A stretch of 13,822 bases of DNA from Firmicutes bacterium UBA1191 (GCA_002310095.1 DBYH01000003.1:6856-20677); one strand, 5' to 3'. Positions 1 to 6,017 are shown, counted from the first letter of the stretch. Made by a program: numbers and translations. Notes: a model not told the origin generated them from the letters alone.

Positions 1-677
1 AACATACCCATTACGAGCTGTACAGCGCCGATTTCATTGCCGTTGTCCTCAAGGATAGGTCCCTGCTCGAGGTGAGTCTCGAACATTGCGCAGTACTTGT
101 CAGGGCTGATTCTGTTAGCCTTGTCGCCTTTGTACTTGGAAGCTGCCAGAGCCTCGCCGAAGTTAGCGAATTCTGACTTGTCCATTGGCTTTGAAGCCAT
201 CATGTTGTCATACATGAAGTTAGGCTTCAAATAATCAGGCAGATAGTCATAGCAGATGATTCCTGATACCATCATTGCAGGTGGATACAGTGAACCTTCT
301 TCGTTAGTCCAGATCATCGCTGTGAGAGGGTGCTTATGAGGAATGTTCTCAGCTGCTACTGTTTCCAGTACTTCCATTCCGGTCATTACACCTTCGATAC
401 CATCATAGTTACCACCGTTCTTTACTGAGTCGCAGTGGGAACCCATGACGATTCTCTTAGCGTTAGGGTCTGAACCTTCCAGAGTAGCATACAGGCAAGC
501 GCAGTCGTCGCATTCAATCTTAGCGCCGATAGCTTCCATTCTTCTTACGAACTCATCTCTTGCCATGTGAGCTTCCGGTGACAGTGAGTATCTGGTGATT
601 CCGCCGTGACCTGCGTCACCAAACTGTGCGAATGTCCTGATCTTGTCTGACATTCTTTCTAAACTACACTTATACAT
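1..677 (-). CDS. M20-family Zn-dependent N-carbamoyl-L-amino-acid hydrolase (3' end outside window)
   Basis: Partial gene: 225 N-terminal residues are visible and the C-terminus lies beyond the left edge. My translation shows the hydantoinase/carbamoylase branch of the M20 amidohydrolases (N-carbamoyl-amino-acid hydrolase, beta-ureidopropionase, allantoate amidohydrolase): GSHCDSV with metal ligand H81, the bridging aspartate in YDG (D92), the catalytic/metal pair E126-E127 in TNEEG, and THLEQGPILE with H202. These enzymes hydrolyse a carbamoyl or ureido amide in the cytoplasm; the substrate cannot be read from the sequence. The start at 677 is chosen because AGGAGG lies at 685-690, seven bases upstream; a second in-frame ATG at 653 has no such site. 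The gene follows the PreA-like gene after 153 bases and has its own promoter and LacI-type operator. It uses AGA for arginine and many GCT/GTA codons, like the kam genes and unlike the three genes just upstream, suggesting high expression. Family sure; exact reaction unsure. Confidence 0.88.
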   Translation of the reverse strand, partial: MYKCSLERMSDKIRTFAQFGDAGHGGITRYSLSPEAHMARDEFVRRMEAIGAKIECDDCACLYATLEGSDPNAKRIVMGSHCDSVKNGGNYDGIEGVMTGMEVLETVAAENIPHKHPLTAMIWTNEEGSLYPPAMMVSGIICYDYLPDYLKPNFMYDNMMASKPMDKSEFANFGEALAASKYKGDKANRISPDKYCAMFETHLEQGPILEDNGNEIGAVQLVMGM

Positions 678-695
678 GATTCATCCTCCTTTTCT

Positions 696-713
696 TGATG
701 AAATATGATGAAA
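696..713. repeat. 8-bp direct repeat with 10-bp period in the hydrolase leader
   Basis: TGATGAAA occurs at 696-703 and again at 706-713, separated by TA. The repeats lie in the predicted 5' leader of the hydrolase gene, just upstream of its ribosome binding site. A 10-base period puts both copies on the same face of the helix, which could suit a DNA-binding protein, but an AT-rich leader can give this by chance. Confidence 0.3.
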
Positions 714-723
714 AATTATATAC

Positions 724-734
724 GTTACCGTTTC
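724..734. promoter_or_regulatory. Possible second, degenerate LacI-type operator
   Basis: GTTACCGTTTC on the plus strand resembles the main operator read on the minus strand (GTAACCGGTTTC), with one base missing in the middle and one substitution. It lies about 35 bases downstream of the main site, within the predicted leader. It could be an auxiliary operator. Its symmetry is weak, so confidence is low. Confidence 0.3.
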
Positions 735-758
735 GCCATATTCTAGCTCGAAAATCAG

Positions 759-772
759 TGAAACCGGTTACA
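759..772. promoter_or_regulatory. LacI-family operator in front of the hydrolase gene
   Basis: TGAAACCGGTTACA is a 14-base inverted repeat with six of seven base pairs matched and a central CG. That is the classic form of LacI/GalR/CcpA-family operators, in which the hinge-helix leucine inserts at the central CpG. It lies about 8 to 21 bases downstream of the transcription start predicted from the promoter at 787-815, a position expected to repress. The regulator at 1940-2977 is the obvious candidate to bind it. A global CcpA-type regulator is the main alternative. Confidence 0.68.
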
Positions 773-786
773 TACTTATCAACCAT

Positions 787-815
787 ATTATATTAACATT
801 CATTAAAAAATACAA
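787..815 (-). promoter_or_regulatory. Predicted sigma-A promoter for the hydrolase gene
   Basis: On the minus strand TTGTAT (810-815) and a perfect TATAAT (787-792) are separated by 17 bases. The predicted start is near 780, giving a leader of about 100 bases. The -35 box matches consensus at three of six positions. A second TATAAT at 715-720 has no convincing -35 box. Confidence 0.55.
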
Positions 816-830
816 GGGGGTTTTGGCTCA

Positions 831-1940
831 TTACAAGTCCAATTTTAACTTTTTTGCTGGACAGATGGACGTGCAGAGGCCGCAGCCCGTACATCTGGAT
901 CTGTCTATGCTGATCGAATCGCCGCTCCTTGAAATGGCGCTGTACATGCAGGCGTTCACGCACAGGCTGCAGTTTTCCCCGCAGGGAACGCCGTTCGCGT
1001 GGCTGACAGCCGGCTCAAACTTCATTTCATCGAAGGCCTTCAGGTTTTCGAGGGCCTTTCCGCGGATTTCCTCCAGGCTCCTCACGTTATGATTTTGTGC
1101 CCATATTTCCAAATCCTGTACAATCTTGCGGATTGAATCCTTGCCCTGGATCATCACATCCGTGCCCACCTGAACAGCCGAAGCGCCCAGCATAAGATAC
1201 TCCAGAGCGTTCTGGGCCGAACTGATACCGCCCACTCCGCAGATAGGAATATCCACCGTCTGGGCTATCGTGGCGACGGAAGCCAGCCCCAGAGGCCTTA
1301 TGTACTCGCCGGATATTCCCCCATATGTTGAAAGGGACGGAACGGCCTTCTCAAGGTCAACTCCAAGTATTCCCCTGACGGTATTTATGGCCGTGACGCC
1401 GGACCCTCCGGCGGCTTTTACTGCCTTTGCGACCTTGGAAATATTCGTCGTATTCTGGGACAGTTTGACCATGACCGGTAAACTGACCGCCGACACGACT
1501 TCCTTCGTCATGTCGAAGAGGATGTCCGCGTGTGAGGCCACTACCTCAAGGGACTCGGCGGCCGGATTCGACACGCTGAGCTCTATGGCGTCGGCTCCGA
1601 ACCTCTCCATCTTGCTTGCCAGATACGCCAGCTCGGAAGGTGTGTGTCCGGAGATGCTGGCGATCACAACGCCGCCCGCCGATTTGGCGATGTCCATCTC
1701 CCGCTCCCATCCTTCGACCTGGATGTCGCTGTACATTCTTATGTTCTCCGCGCCCAGCCTGTCGCAGGAAATGCGGGGCCTGACGTCCAGCATGGTGTCG
1801 CTGACAATGCTCTCAGTCACGACAGCTCCCGCCCCCGCTTCGAGGGACTCCTTAAGACCTTTGCCGTCACGGTTCCACGGACCCGCCGCGATCATGACCG
1901 GATTTGGAAGTTCCATTCCCAGGAATGTTGTGTTAAGCAT
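831..1940 (-). CDS. PreA/dihydroorotate-dehydrogenase-like flavoprotein with two ferredoxin-type clusters
   Basis: 369 residues. Residues 1-300 form an FMN-binding TIM barrel of the dihydroorotate/dihydropyrimidine dehydrogenase family: MVKLSQN with K159, TAINT with N186, GGISG at 207-211, GVGGI at 235-239 and a phosphate-binding GASAVQVGT near 252-260. The C-terminus has two cysteine sets, C320/C324/C327/C331 and C350/C353/C356/C360 (CxxCxxCxxxCP), expected to bind two [4Fe-4S] clusters as in PreA. In the family the active-site strand reads N-L-S-C-P, with cysteine as general acid/base; here it reads E120-L-S-V123-S-N-P, so both the substrate-binding asparagine and the catalytic cysteine are gone. 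A flavin- and ferredoxin-linked oxidoreductase is safe; pyrimidine reduction is not. The start ATG overlaps the stop of the LacI gene (TGATG), so translation is probably coupled. No terminator hairpin is seen after it, so read-through into the hydrolase gene is possible. Confidence 0.85.
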   Translation of the reverse strand: MLNTTFLGMELPNPVMIAAGPWNRDGKGLKESLEAGAGAVVTESIVSDTMLDVRPRISCDRLGAENIRMYSDIQVEGWEREMDIAKSAGGVVIASISGHTPSELAYLASKMERFGADAIELSVSNPAAESLEVVASHADILFDMTKEVVSAVSLPVMVKLSQNTTNISKVAKAVKAAGGSGVTAINTVRGILGVDLEKAVPSLSTYGGISGEYIRPLGLASVATIAQTVDIPICGVGGISSAQNALEYLMLGASAVQVGTDVMIQGKDSIRKIVQDLEIWAQNHNVRSLEEIRGKALENLKAFDEMKFEPAVSHANGVPCGENCSLCVNACMYSAISRSGDSISIDRSRCTGCGLCTSICPAKKLKLDL

Positions 1941-2977
1941 CAGAACATCTCTCCTATTCTCTCTCTGTGGCCGCAGGATTTGCGGATTCTTATCTTCGTC
2001 TGGAGCTGTATCTTCTTCGCGCGTCTGCGTTTTGGCGCCTTGGACTCTTTCTCTTCTATCTGATCGAAGAGCATTCGCGCTCCGTATATGCCCATCTTTC
2101 TGTACGGCAGTTCCACCGTCGTGACCTTCGGCTCCATGAGGGACGACATTCTGTCATTTCCGAAGCCCGCCACGGCTATGTCCTCAGGCACCCGCAGCTT
2201 CATCTCTTTAAGGGCGTCCATAGCGCCGTAGGCAATCTCATCGCTTGAAGCAAAAACAGCGTCAGGCCTCTTCGGCAGTCTTCCGATCATCTTCTTCATG
2301 CCGATGTAGCCGCCCTCGATGTTGTTGTTGACCTGGTAGATGAGAGTCTCCTCGACCTTGATGCCGCTGGCCTTGAGCACGTTCTTGTAGCCCTGCAGCA
2401 TTGCTTTTGCTTCAGGCTCCGGGTCCTTGCCGCACAGCATTGCGATGCGCCTGTGGCCGCACTCTATGAGATGGGCCGTCATCTCCGCCGCGCCGGCTCT
2501 GCAGTCGACGAACACCGAATCCCAGTTGTCCCTGGCCCTCGTCTCACCGATAAGAACCGCTGGAACATTCTCATCTTCTATCCAGCTGGCGTACTCCTCG
2601 TTCAGAGTGGAGTAAAGCAAAATCAGGCCGTCCACTTTTCTGGTGATCAGCTGATCCAGATACTCCTTCTCCCTGCGCGGATCCTTCTCCATGTTGCAGA
2701 TCAGAGTGATGTACCCTTTCTGGCGGGCGACCTCCTCGACCGCGTTGGCCACTTCCATGTTGGCCGAATTGATGTTCTGCGGAAGGACCAGTCCTATGGT
2801 CCTCGTTTTTTTGAAATTGAGTCCCTGGGCGAACCAGTTCGGAGTGTACTCTTCCTCGTCGATGATCTTCTGGATCTTCTCCCTCGTCTTCGGCGCTACA
2901 TTCTCCGGATGATTCAGAACCCTGGAAACTGTCGCCACGGATACGCCCGCGGCTTCCGCTATCTGTTTGATATTCAT
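1940..2977 (-). CDS. LacI/GalR-family transcriptional regulator
   Basis: 345 residues, a normal length for the family. An N-terminal helix-turn-helix (MNIKQIAEAAGVSVATVSRV, residues 1-20) is followed by the rest of the DNA-binding domain, a hinge region near 50-58 (FAQGLNFKKT) and a periplasmic-binding-protein-like sensor domain starting at TIGLVLPQ. The family binds CG-centred palindromes and responds to a small molecule, usually a sugar or nucleoside; the ligand here is unknown. The C-terminus ends in a basic stretch (KRRRAKK, then the typical strand ending in RKSC) plus about ten extra residues. The start overlaps the miaB stop by four bases (ATGA). It is co-transcribed with the PreA-like gene, and a matching operator stands before the hydrolase gene, so I infer that it controls that gene and perhaps its own unit. 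Confidence 0.93.
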   Translation of the reverse strand: MNIKQIAEAAGVSVATVSRVLNHPENVAPKTREKIQKIIDEEEYTPNWFAQGLNFKKTRTIGLVLPQNINSANMEVANAVEEVARQKGYITLICNMEKDPRREKEYLDQLITRKVDGLILLYSTLNEEYASWIEDENVPAVLIGETRARDNWDSVFVDCRAGAAEMTAHLIECGHRRIAMLCGKDPEPEAKAMLQGYKNVLKASGIKVEETLIYQVNNNIEGGYIGMKKMIGRLPKRPDAVFASSDEIAYGAMDALKEMKLRVPEDIAVAGFGNDRMSSLMEPKVTTVELPYRKMGIYGARMLFDQIEEKESKAPKRRRAKKIQLQTKIRIRKSCGHRERIGEMF

Positions 2978-4503
2978 AGCAATCTGCCTCTCAGACTGAA
3001 TGTATTTGAACCTGTGATCTCGACCTCAACGGTACGGCCCGTGATTTCTTCAGGCCCCTCGAAGTCCACAAGCTTGAATTCTTCTGTTCTGCCGCTCAGC
3101 ATGCCGCTGTTCTTTCTGTCCGGTCCGTCGACCAGCACCCTGCAGATCCTGCCCACGTAGGCGGCGTTCTTCTCGGCGCTGATCCTGTTCATGGTCTCGA
3201 CCAGACGGTTGAATCTCTCGTGCTTGACCTGCTCCGGAATCTGGTCTTCATACTCCGCCGCAGGCGTTCCAGGGCGCGGCGAATAGAGGAAAGTAAAGGC
3301 AGAATCGTAGCGGACTTCTTCCGCCAGCTCCAGCGTCTGCGCAAAATCTTCCTCCGTCTCTCCCGGAAATCCTACTATTATATCCGTGCTTATGGCGATG
3401 CCGGGTACGGCCTCGCGCAGCTTCCTGACCAGTTCAAGATATTTCTCCCTGGTGTATCTGCGGTTCATCCGCTTCAGCACCTCGCTGCTTCCCGCCTGCA
3501 CCGGCAGGTGTATGTAGTTGCACAGTTTATCGCATTTCGCAAAGGCATCAATGAGTCTGTCAGAAAGGTCCTTAGGATGGGATGTCATGAATCTGATCCT
3601 CTCCAGACCTTCGCTGTCGTTCAGCGCGTATATGAGATCGGTGAAATCCCACTGGGTTCCTTCCCTGTCGACGCCCCTGTACGAATTCACGTTCTGCCCC
3701 AGAAGCGTAACTTCTTTCACTCCGTCGGCGACCAGGGTCCTGACCTCGCTGATGATGTCCTCCGGGCACCTGCTCTTTTCGCGGCCCCTCGTGTACGGCA
3801 CTATGCAGTAAGCGCAGAAGTTGTTGCAGCCGAACATGATGTTTACGAAGCTCTTGTGATTGTAGAGCCTCTTTGCCGGAAGGCCCTCGACGATCTTCTC
3901 CGCGTCCTCGTAGATCCGGTCTACGCGGGTGTCTTTGGCGCTGCGGATCTCGTGCTTGGCCCGGGCGTAGTCGGCTGCGGCGTTCGCGCACGCGGATTTT
4001 TCATCCGCGGAGTCCGTCGCGGGACCGGCTGCCTTTGCATCTCCTGCTTCTGCGCGGGCTGCCTTTGCACGATTTTCGTACAGTTCCTCCAGCATGTCCG
4101 GGAACTCGTGAATGTTGTGGGTCCCGAAGATGACGTCCACCCACGGGTAGCTCCGGCGTATCCGCGTCGTGATGTGCTCCTGCTGCATCATGCATCCGCA
4201 CACGCACACGACAAAATCAGGCTTGCGCGCCTTGATCTTCTTAAGCTGCCCCAAGGTCCCGAAGAACCGCTGGTCCGCGTTGTCCCTGATGCTGCAGGTG
4301 TTGATTATCATGATATCCGGGTCGCGCTGGCTCGCGACGTCGGTTCCCTCAGTGGCCTCCCCTGCCGCCGGCATTTCCATGTAGCCGCGCTGGGTCAGCA
4401 TGCCGGAGATGACCTCCGAGTCGTGCTCGTTCATCTGGCACCCGAACGTTATTATCCTGTAAGTCTTTCTGTTGTCAGTTGTGTTTGTGTTAACCGTGCT
4501 CAT
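2974..4503 (-). CDS. miaB: tRNA-2-methylthio-N6-dimethylallyladenosine synthase
   Basis: 509 residues from the chosen ATG. MiaB adds a methylthio group to i6A37 of tRNAs reading UNN codons, using two [4Fe-4S] clusters and S-adenosylmethionine. The N-terminal UPF0004 domain has cluster cysteines C22 (FGCQMNEHDSE), C70 (INTCSIRDNA) and C104 (CGCMMQQEH). The radical SAM motif CNNFCAYC gives C226/C230/C233, followed by YTRGREKSR. A TRAM-like RNA-binding segment ends the protein. Between the first two domains, residues about 145-195 form an Ala/Lys/Glu/Asp-rich linker longer than usual; it explains why the protein exceeds the usual roughly 440-480 residues. An in-frame TTG at 4542 would add 13 residues but would place the start inside a possible -35 box. 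The ATG at 4503 has no clear Shine-Dalgarno site and sits only ten bases from a candidate -10 box. The gene heads the unit miaB-lacI-preA-like. Confidence 0.93.
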   Translation of the reverse strand: MSTVNTNTTDNRKTYRIITFGCQMNEHDSEVISGMLTQRGYMEMPAAGEATEGTDVASQRDPDIMIINTCSIRDNADQRFFGTLGQLKKIKARKPDFVVCVCGCMMQQEHITTRIRRSYPWVDVIFGTHNIHEFPDMLEELYENRAKAARAEAGDAKAAGPATDSADEKSACANAAADYARAKHEIRSAKDTRVDRIYEDAEKIVEGLPAKRLYNHKSFVNIMFGCNNFCAYCIVPYTRGREKSRCPEDIISEVRTLVADGVKEVTLLGQNVNSYRGVDREGTQWDFTDLIYALNDSEGLERIRFMTSHPKDLSDRLIDAFAKCDKLCNYIHLPVQAGSSEVLKRMNRRYTREKYLELVRKLREAVPGIAISTDIIVGFPGETEEDFAQTLELAEEVRYDSAFTFLYSPRPGTPAAEYEDQIPEQVKHERFNRLVETMNRISAEKNAAYVGRICRVLVDGPDRKNSGMLSGRTEEFKLVDFEGPEEITGRTVEVEITGSNTFSLRGRLL

Positions 4504-4513
4504 CGTAAGATAG

Positions 4514-4542
4514 ATTTTACCCCAACGCGCCCGCAAGCGCAA
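4514..4542 (-). promoter_or_regulatory. Possible promoter for miaB giving a near-leaderless mRNA
   Basis: On the minus strand TTGCGC (4537-4542) and TAAAAT (4514-4519) are 17 bases apart. The -10 box ends ten bases before the miaB ATG, so the transcript would begin only a few bases before the start codon. The -10 matches consensus at five of six positions, but the -35 at only three. Confidence 0.4.
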
Positions 4543-4567
4543 ATGCGTTCCCGCCGACGCCCGGACA

Positions 4568-4586
4568 AACCGGGATTTGCCGGGTT
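4568..4586. repeat. Imperfect inverted repeat between miaB and the NimA-like gene
   Basis: AACCGGG and CCGGGTT flank the 5-base spacer ATTTG, with six of seven possible pairs. It lies upstream of both divergent genes and outside both predicted promoters. It may be a protein-binding site; no T-run follows, so a terminator is unlikely. Confidence 0.35.
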
Positions 4587-4611
4587 ACAACAAAAGTGTT
4601 TGCCGAAACCC

Positions 4612-4640
4612 TTGATAATTCGCTTCCCTTTTATAATAAT
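4612..4640 (+). promoter_or_regulatory. Predicted promoter of the NimA-like gene
   Basis: TTGATA (4612-4617, five of six consensus positions) and AATAAT (4635-4640, five of six) are separated by 17 bases. An overlapping TATAAT at 4632-4637 would leave only a 14-base spacer. The predicted start near 4647 gives a leader of about 109 bases. A second candidate -10, TAGAAT at 4713-4718, lies nearer the gene with a weaker -35. Confidence 0.5.
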
Positions 4641-4648
4641 TTCCTCGT

Positions 4649-4662
4649 CAAATCCCGATTTG
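4649..4662. promoter_or_regulatory. Perfect 14-base palindrome, probable operator
   Basis: CAAATC-CC-GATTTG is a perfect inverted repeat with 6-base arms and a 2-base centre. It begins about two bases after the predicted transcription start of the NimA-like gene, where a bound repressor would block transcription. The half-site differs from the LacI-type site at 759-772, so a different regulator is expected. Its identity is unknown. Confidence 0.5.
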
Positions 4663-4685
4663 TTGAGCTGCCTTAATCACAAAAC

Positions 4686-4704
4686 ACGGTGGCAAGTCCG
4701 CCGT
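4686..4704 (+). other. Leader stem-loop before the NimA-like gene
   Basis: ACGGTGG and CCGCCGT can form a 7-base-pair stem (one G-U pair) around the loop CAAGT. It ends 36 bases before the ribosome binding site and has no T-run, so it is not a standard terminator. It might stabilise the mRNA or tune expression. Confidence 0.35.
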
Positions 4705-4755
4705 TTATGGTGTAGAATTGTGTCACAGGGGGAGCAAAGTAAGGAGGGCACTATC

Positions 4756-5232
4756 ATGTTCAGAAAAATGAGGAGATTCAAACAGCAGCTCACTCAGGAT
4801 GAATGCGTGGAGGTCATAAAGGGCCAGGTGCGCGGAGTGCTGTCTGTTCACGGCGAGGACGGATATCCCTACGGACTGCCGATAAACTACTGGTACAACG
4901 AAGCGGACGGTTGCTTCTATTTCCACTGCGCCAGGACGGGCCATAAGATCGACGCAATACAAGCCAACGACAAAGTTTCCCTGTGCATCTACGATGAGGG
5001 TTACAGAGAGGAAGGCGACTGGGCTCTCAACATAAAGAGCGTAATAGTTTTCGGCACCATGAAGATCGTTGAGGATATGGACAAGAAGCTTGAGATCTGC
5101 CGCGGCCTGGTGGGCAACTTCCCGGCAGAAGACGGCTACGCGGAGGACGAGTTCAACAAGCTTGGCAAGGTTGTATGCTGTCTGCAGCTGACGCCTGACC
5201 ACATGACAGGCAAACTCGTGAACGAGTCATAA
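4756..5232 (+). CDS. NimA-like pyridoxamine 5'-phosphate oxidase-family flavin-fold protein
   Basis: 158 residues, the usual size for the split-barrel flavin-binding family that includes 5-nitroimidazole-resistance proteins (Nim). The N-terminal MFRKMRR segment, the core GYPYGLPINYWY (37-48), the FYFHCARTGHKIDAI segment (54-68) and SVIVFGTMKIVED (95-107) are typical of this group. H63 in GHKIDAI is the residue I expect to match the functional histidine of NimA. The protein probably binds FMN or F420-type cofactors in the cytoplasm; many such genes in anaerobes have unknown substrates and do not confer drug resistance, so that role should not be assumed. The start is fixed by AAGGAGG at 4741-4747, eight bases upstream. 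It is the only plus-strand gene, divergent from miaB and convergent with the ato genes. Confidence 0.88.
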   Translation: MFRKMRRFKQQLTQDECVEVIKGQVRGVLSVHGEDGYPYGLPINYWYNEADGCFYFHCARTGHKIDAIQANDKVSLCIYDEGYREEGDWALNIKSVIVFGTMKIVEDMDKKLEICRGLVGNFPAEDGYAEDEFNKLGKVVCCLQLTPDHMTGKLVNES

Positions 5233-5306
5233 GGCGGCGCATAATCATGCAAAAGCAGACCGCACCGCAGCTGTCCAAGAGCACATAGCGGCATCGCAAC
5301 ACAAAT

Positions 5307-5336
5307 AAAAATGCTCCCGAAAGGGGAGCATTTTTT
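5307..5336. terminator. Bidirectional rho-independent terminator
   Basis: ATGCTCCC (5311-5318) pairs perfectly with GGGAGCAT (5324-5331) around a 5-base loop. The stem is preceded by AAAA and followed by a T-run on the plus strand; the minus strand likewise has a T-rich tail. It lies between two convergent genes, so it should stop transcription of both the NimA-like gene and the lysine-fermentation operon. Confidence 0.92.
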
Positions 5337-5360
5337 GATTGGTTTTGCCGAATGTTACGA

Positions 5361-6017
5361 TCAGGTCTCGTCGTAAGGCTTCAGGTCTGGTGACCAGATG
5401 AGGTCTACGCCGGTAGCTTCCTGAACTTCTTCCTTCGTGTAGTCAGGGTGAAGCTCAGTAACTACGATACCTTCGTCAGTAACTTTCATTACCGCCATCT
5501 CAGTGATGATGTCGGTTACGCACTTCTCTGCAGTCAGCGGAAGTGTGCACTCTTTCTTGATCTTGTGAGCGCCCTTCTGGGTGTGCAGCATAGTGATGAT
5601 TACTTCAGGACATCCTACGCAGAGGTCCATGGCTCCGCCCATGCCGGCTACCTTCTTGCCAGGCACGATCCAGTTAGCAAGGTCGCCGTTCTCAGCAACT
5701 TCCATAGCGCCGAGTACGGTAGCCTTTACGTGGCCGCCTCTTACGAGTCCGAAGCTCTCAGCCGTGTCGAAGAACTTTGCTCTCGGCAGAGCTGTTACAT
5801 ACTGTCCGCCGGAGTTGATGATGTTGACATCGAGAGTGTCCTGGTCAGCCAGAATATCGATGCCCGCAAATCCGTTCTCGGAGTGGCATGTGATAATGAC
5901 GTCCTCAGGGAGATAGTCAGCTACCATTGTAGGCAGGCCGATTCCCAGATTGATGAAGTCACCGTCAACAAAATGCTTTGCGCATCTCTTCGCAATTCTT
6001 TCTTTTAAATCTGCCAT
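5361..6017 (-). CDS. atoA: Acetoacetate/butyryl-type CoA-transferase, subunit B
   Basis: 218 residues, normal for the beta subunit of two-subunit 3-oxoacid CoA-transferases (AtoA/CtfB/ScoB). The active-site glutamate that forms the CoA thioester is E47 in CHSENGFAGID. FINLGIGLPT near the N-terminus, GAMEVAENGDLANW and GMGGAMDL are typical family segments. In lysine fermentation this enzyme moves CoA between butyryl-CoA and acetoacetate, releasing butyrate and giving acetoacetyl-CoA, which is later split to acetyl-CoA. The substrate assignment rests on position next to the kam genes; sequence alone cannot separate it from other short-chain 3-oxoacid transferases. The start overlaps the end of the subunit A gene by 13 bases, with GGAGAA just upstream of the ATG, so the two chains are probably made in equal amounts. 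It is the last gene before the terminator. Confidence 0.9.
   Translation of the reverse strand: MADLKERIAKRCAKHFVDGDFINLGIGLPTMVADYLPEDVIITCHSENGFAGIDILADQDTLDVNIINSGGQYVTALPRAKFFDTAESFGLVRGGHVKATVLGAMEVAENGDLANWIVPGKKVAGMGGAMDLCVGCPEVIITMLHTQKGAHKIKKECTLPLTAEKCVTDIITEMAVMKVTDEGIVVTELHPDYTKEEVQEATGVDLIWSPDLKPYDET

Noticed and set aside
798..826. Possible terminator after the PreA-like gene (G-run plus T-run)
   Set aside because: On the minus strand CCAAAACCCCC is followed by a T-run, but no self-complementary stem can be formed, so this is not a rho-independent terminator.
1270..2124. 284-codon open frame on the plus strand
   Set aside because: It is antisense to the PreA-like and LacI genes, which have clear family motifs, and its translation shows no recognisable domain and no ribosome binding site.
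4504..4542. TTG start adding 13 residues to MiaB
   Set aside because: The added residues (MRLRARWGKIYLT) do not resemble MiaB, the TTG is inside a candidate -35 box, and no ribosome binding site precedes it.
4680..4755. Riboswitch or attenuator before the NimA-like gene
   Set aside because: Only one short hairpin is visible, with no T-run and no competing structure that I can recognise as a known aptamer.
3220..5232. A 670-codon open frame on the plus strand ending with the NimA-like protein
   Set aside because: Most of it is antisense to miaB, with low-complexity Arg/Leu/Val composition. The real gene begins at the ATG at 4756 behind a strong AAGGAGG; the rest is an open shadow frame caused by GC-rich codons of miaB.
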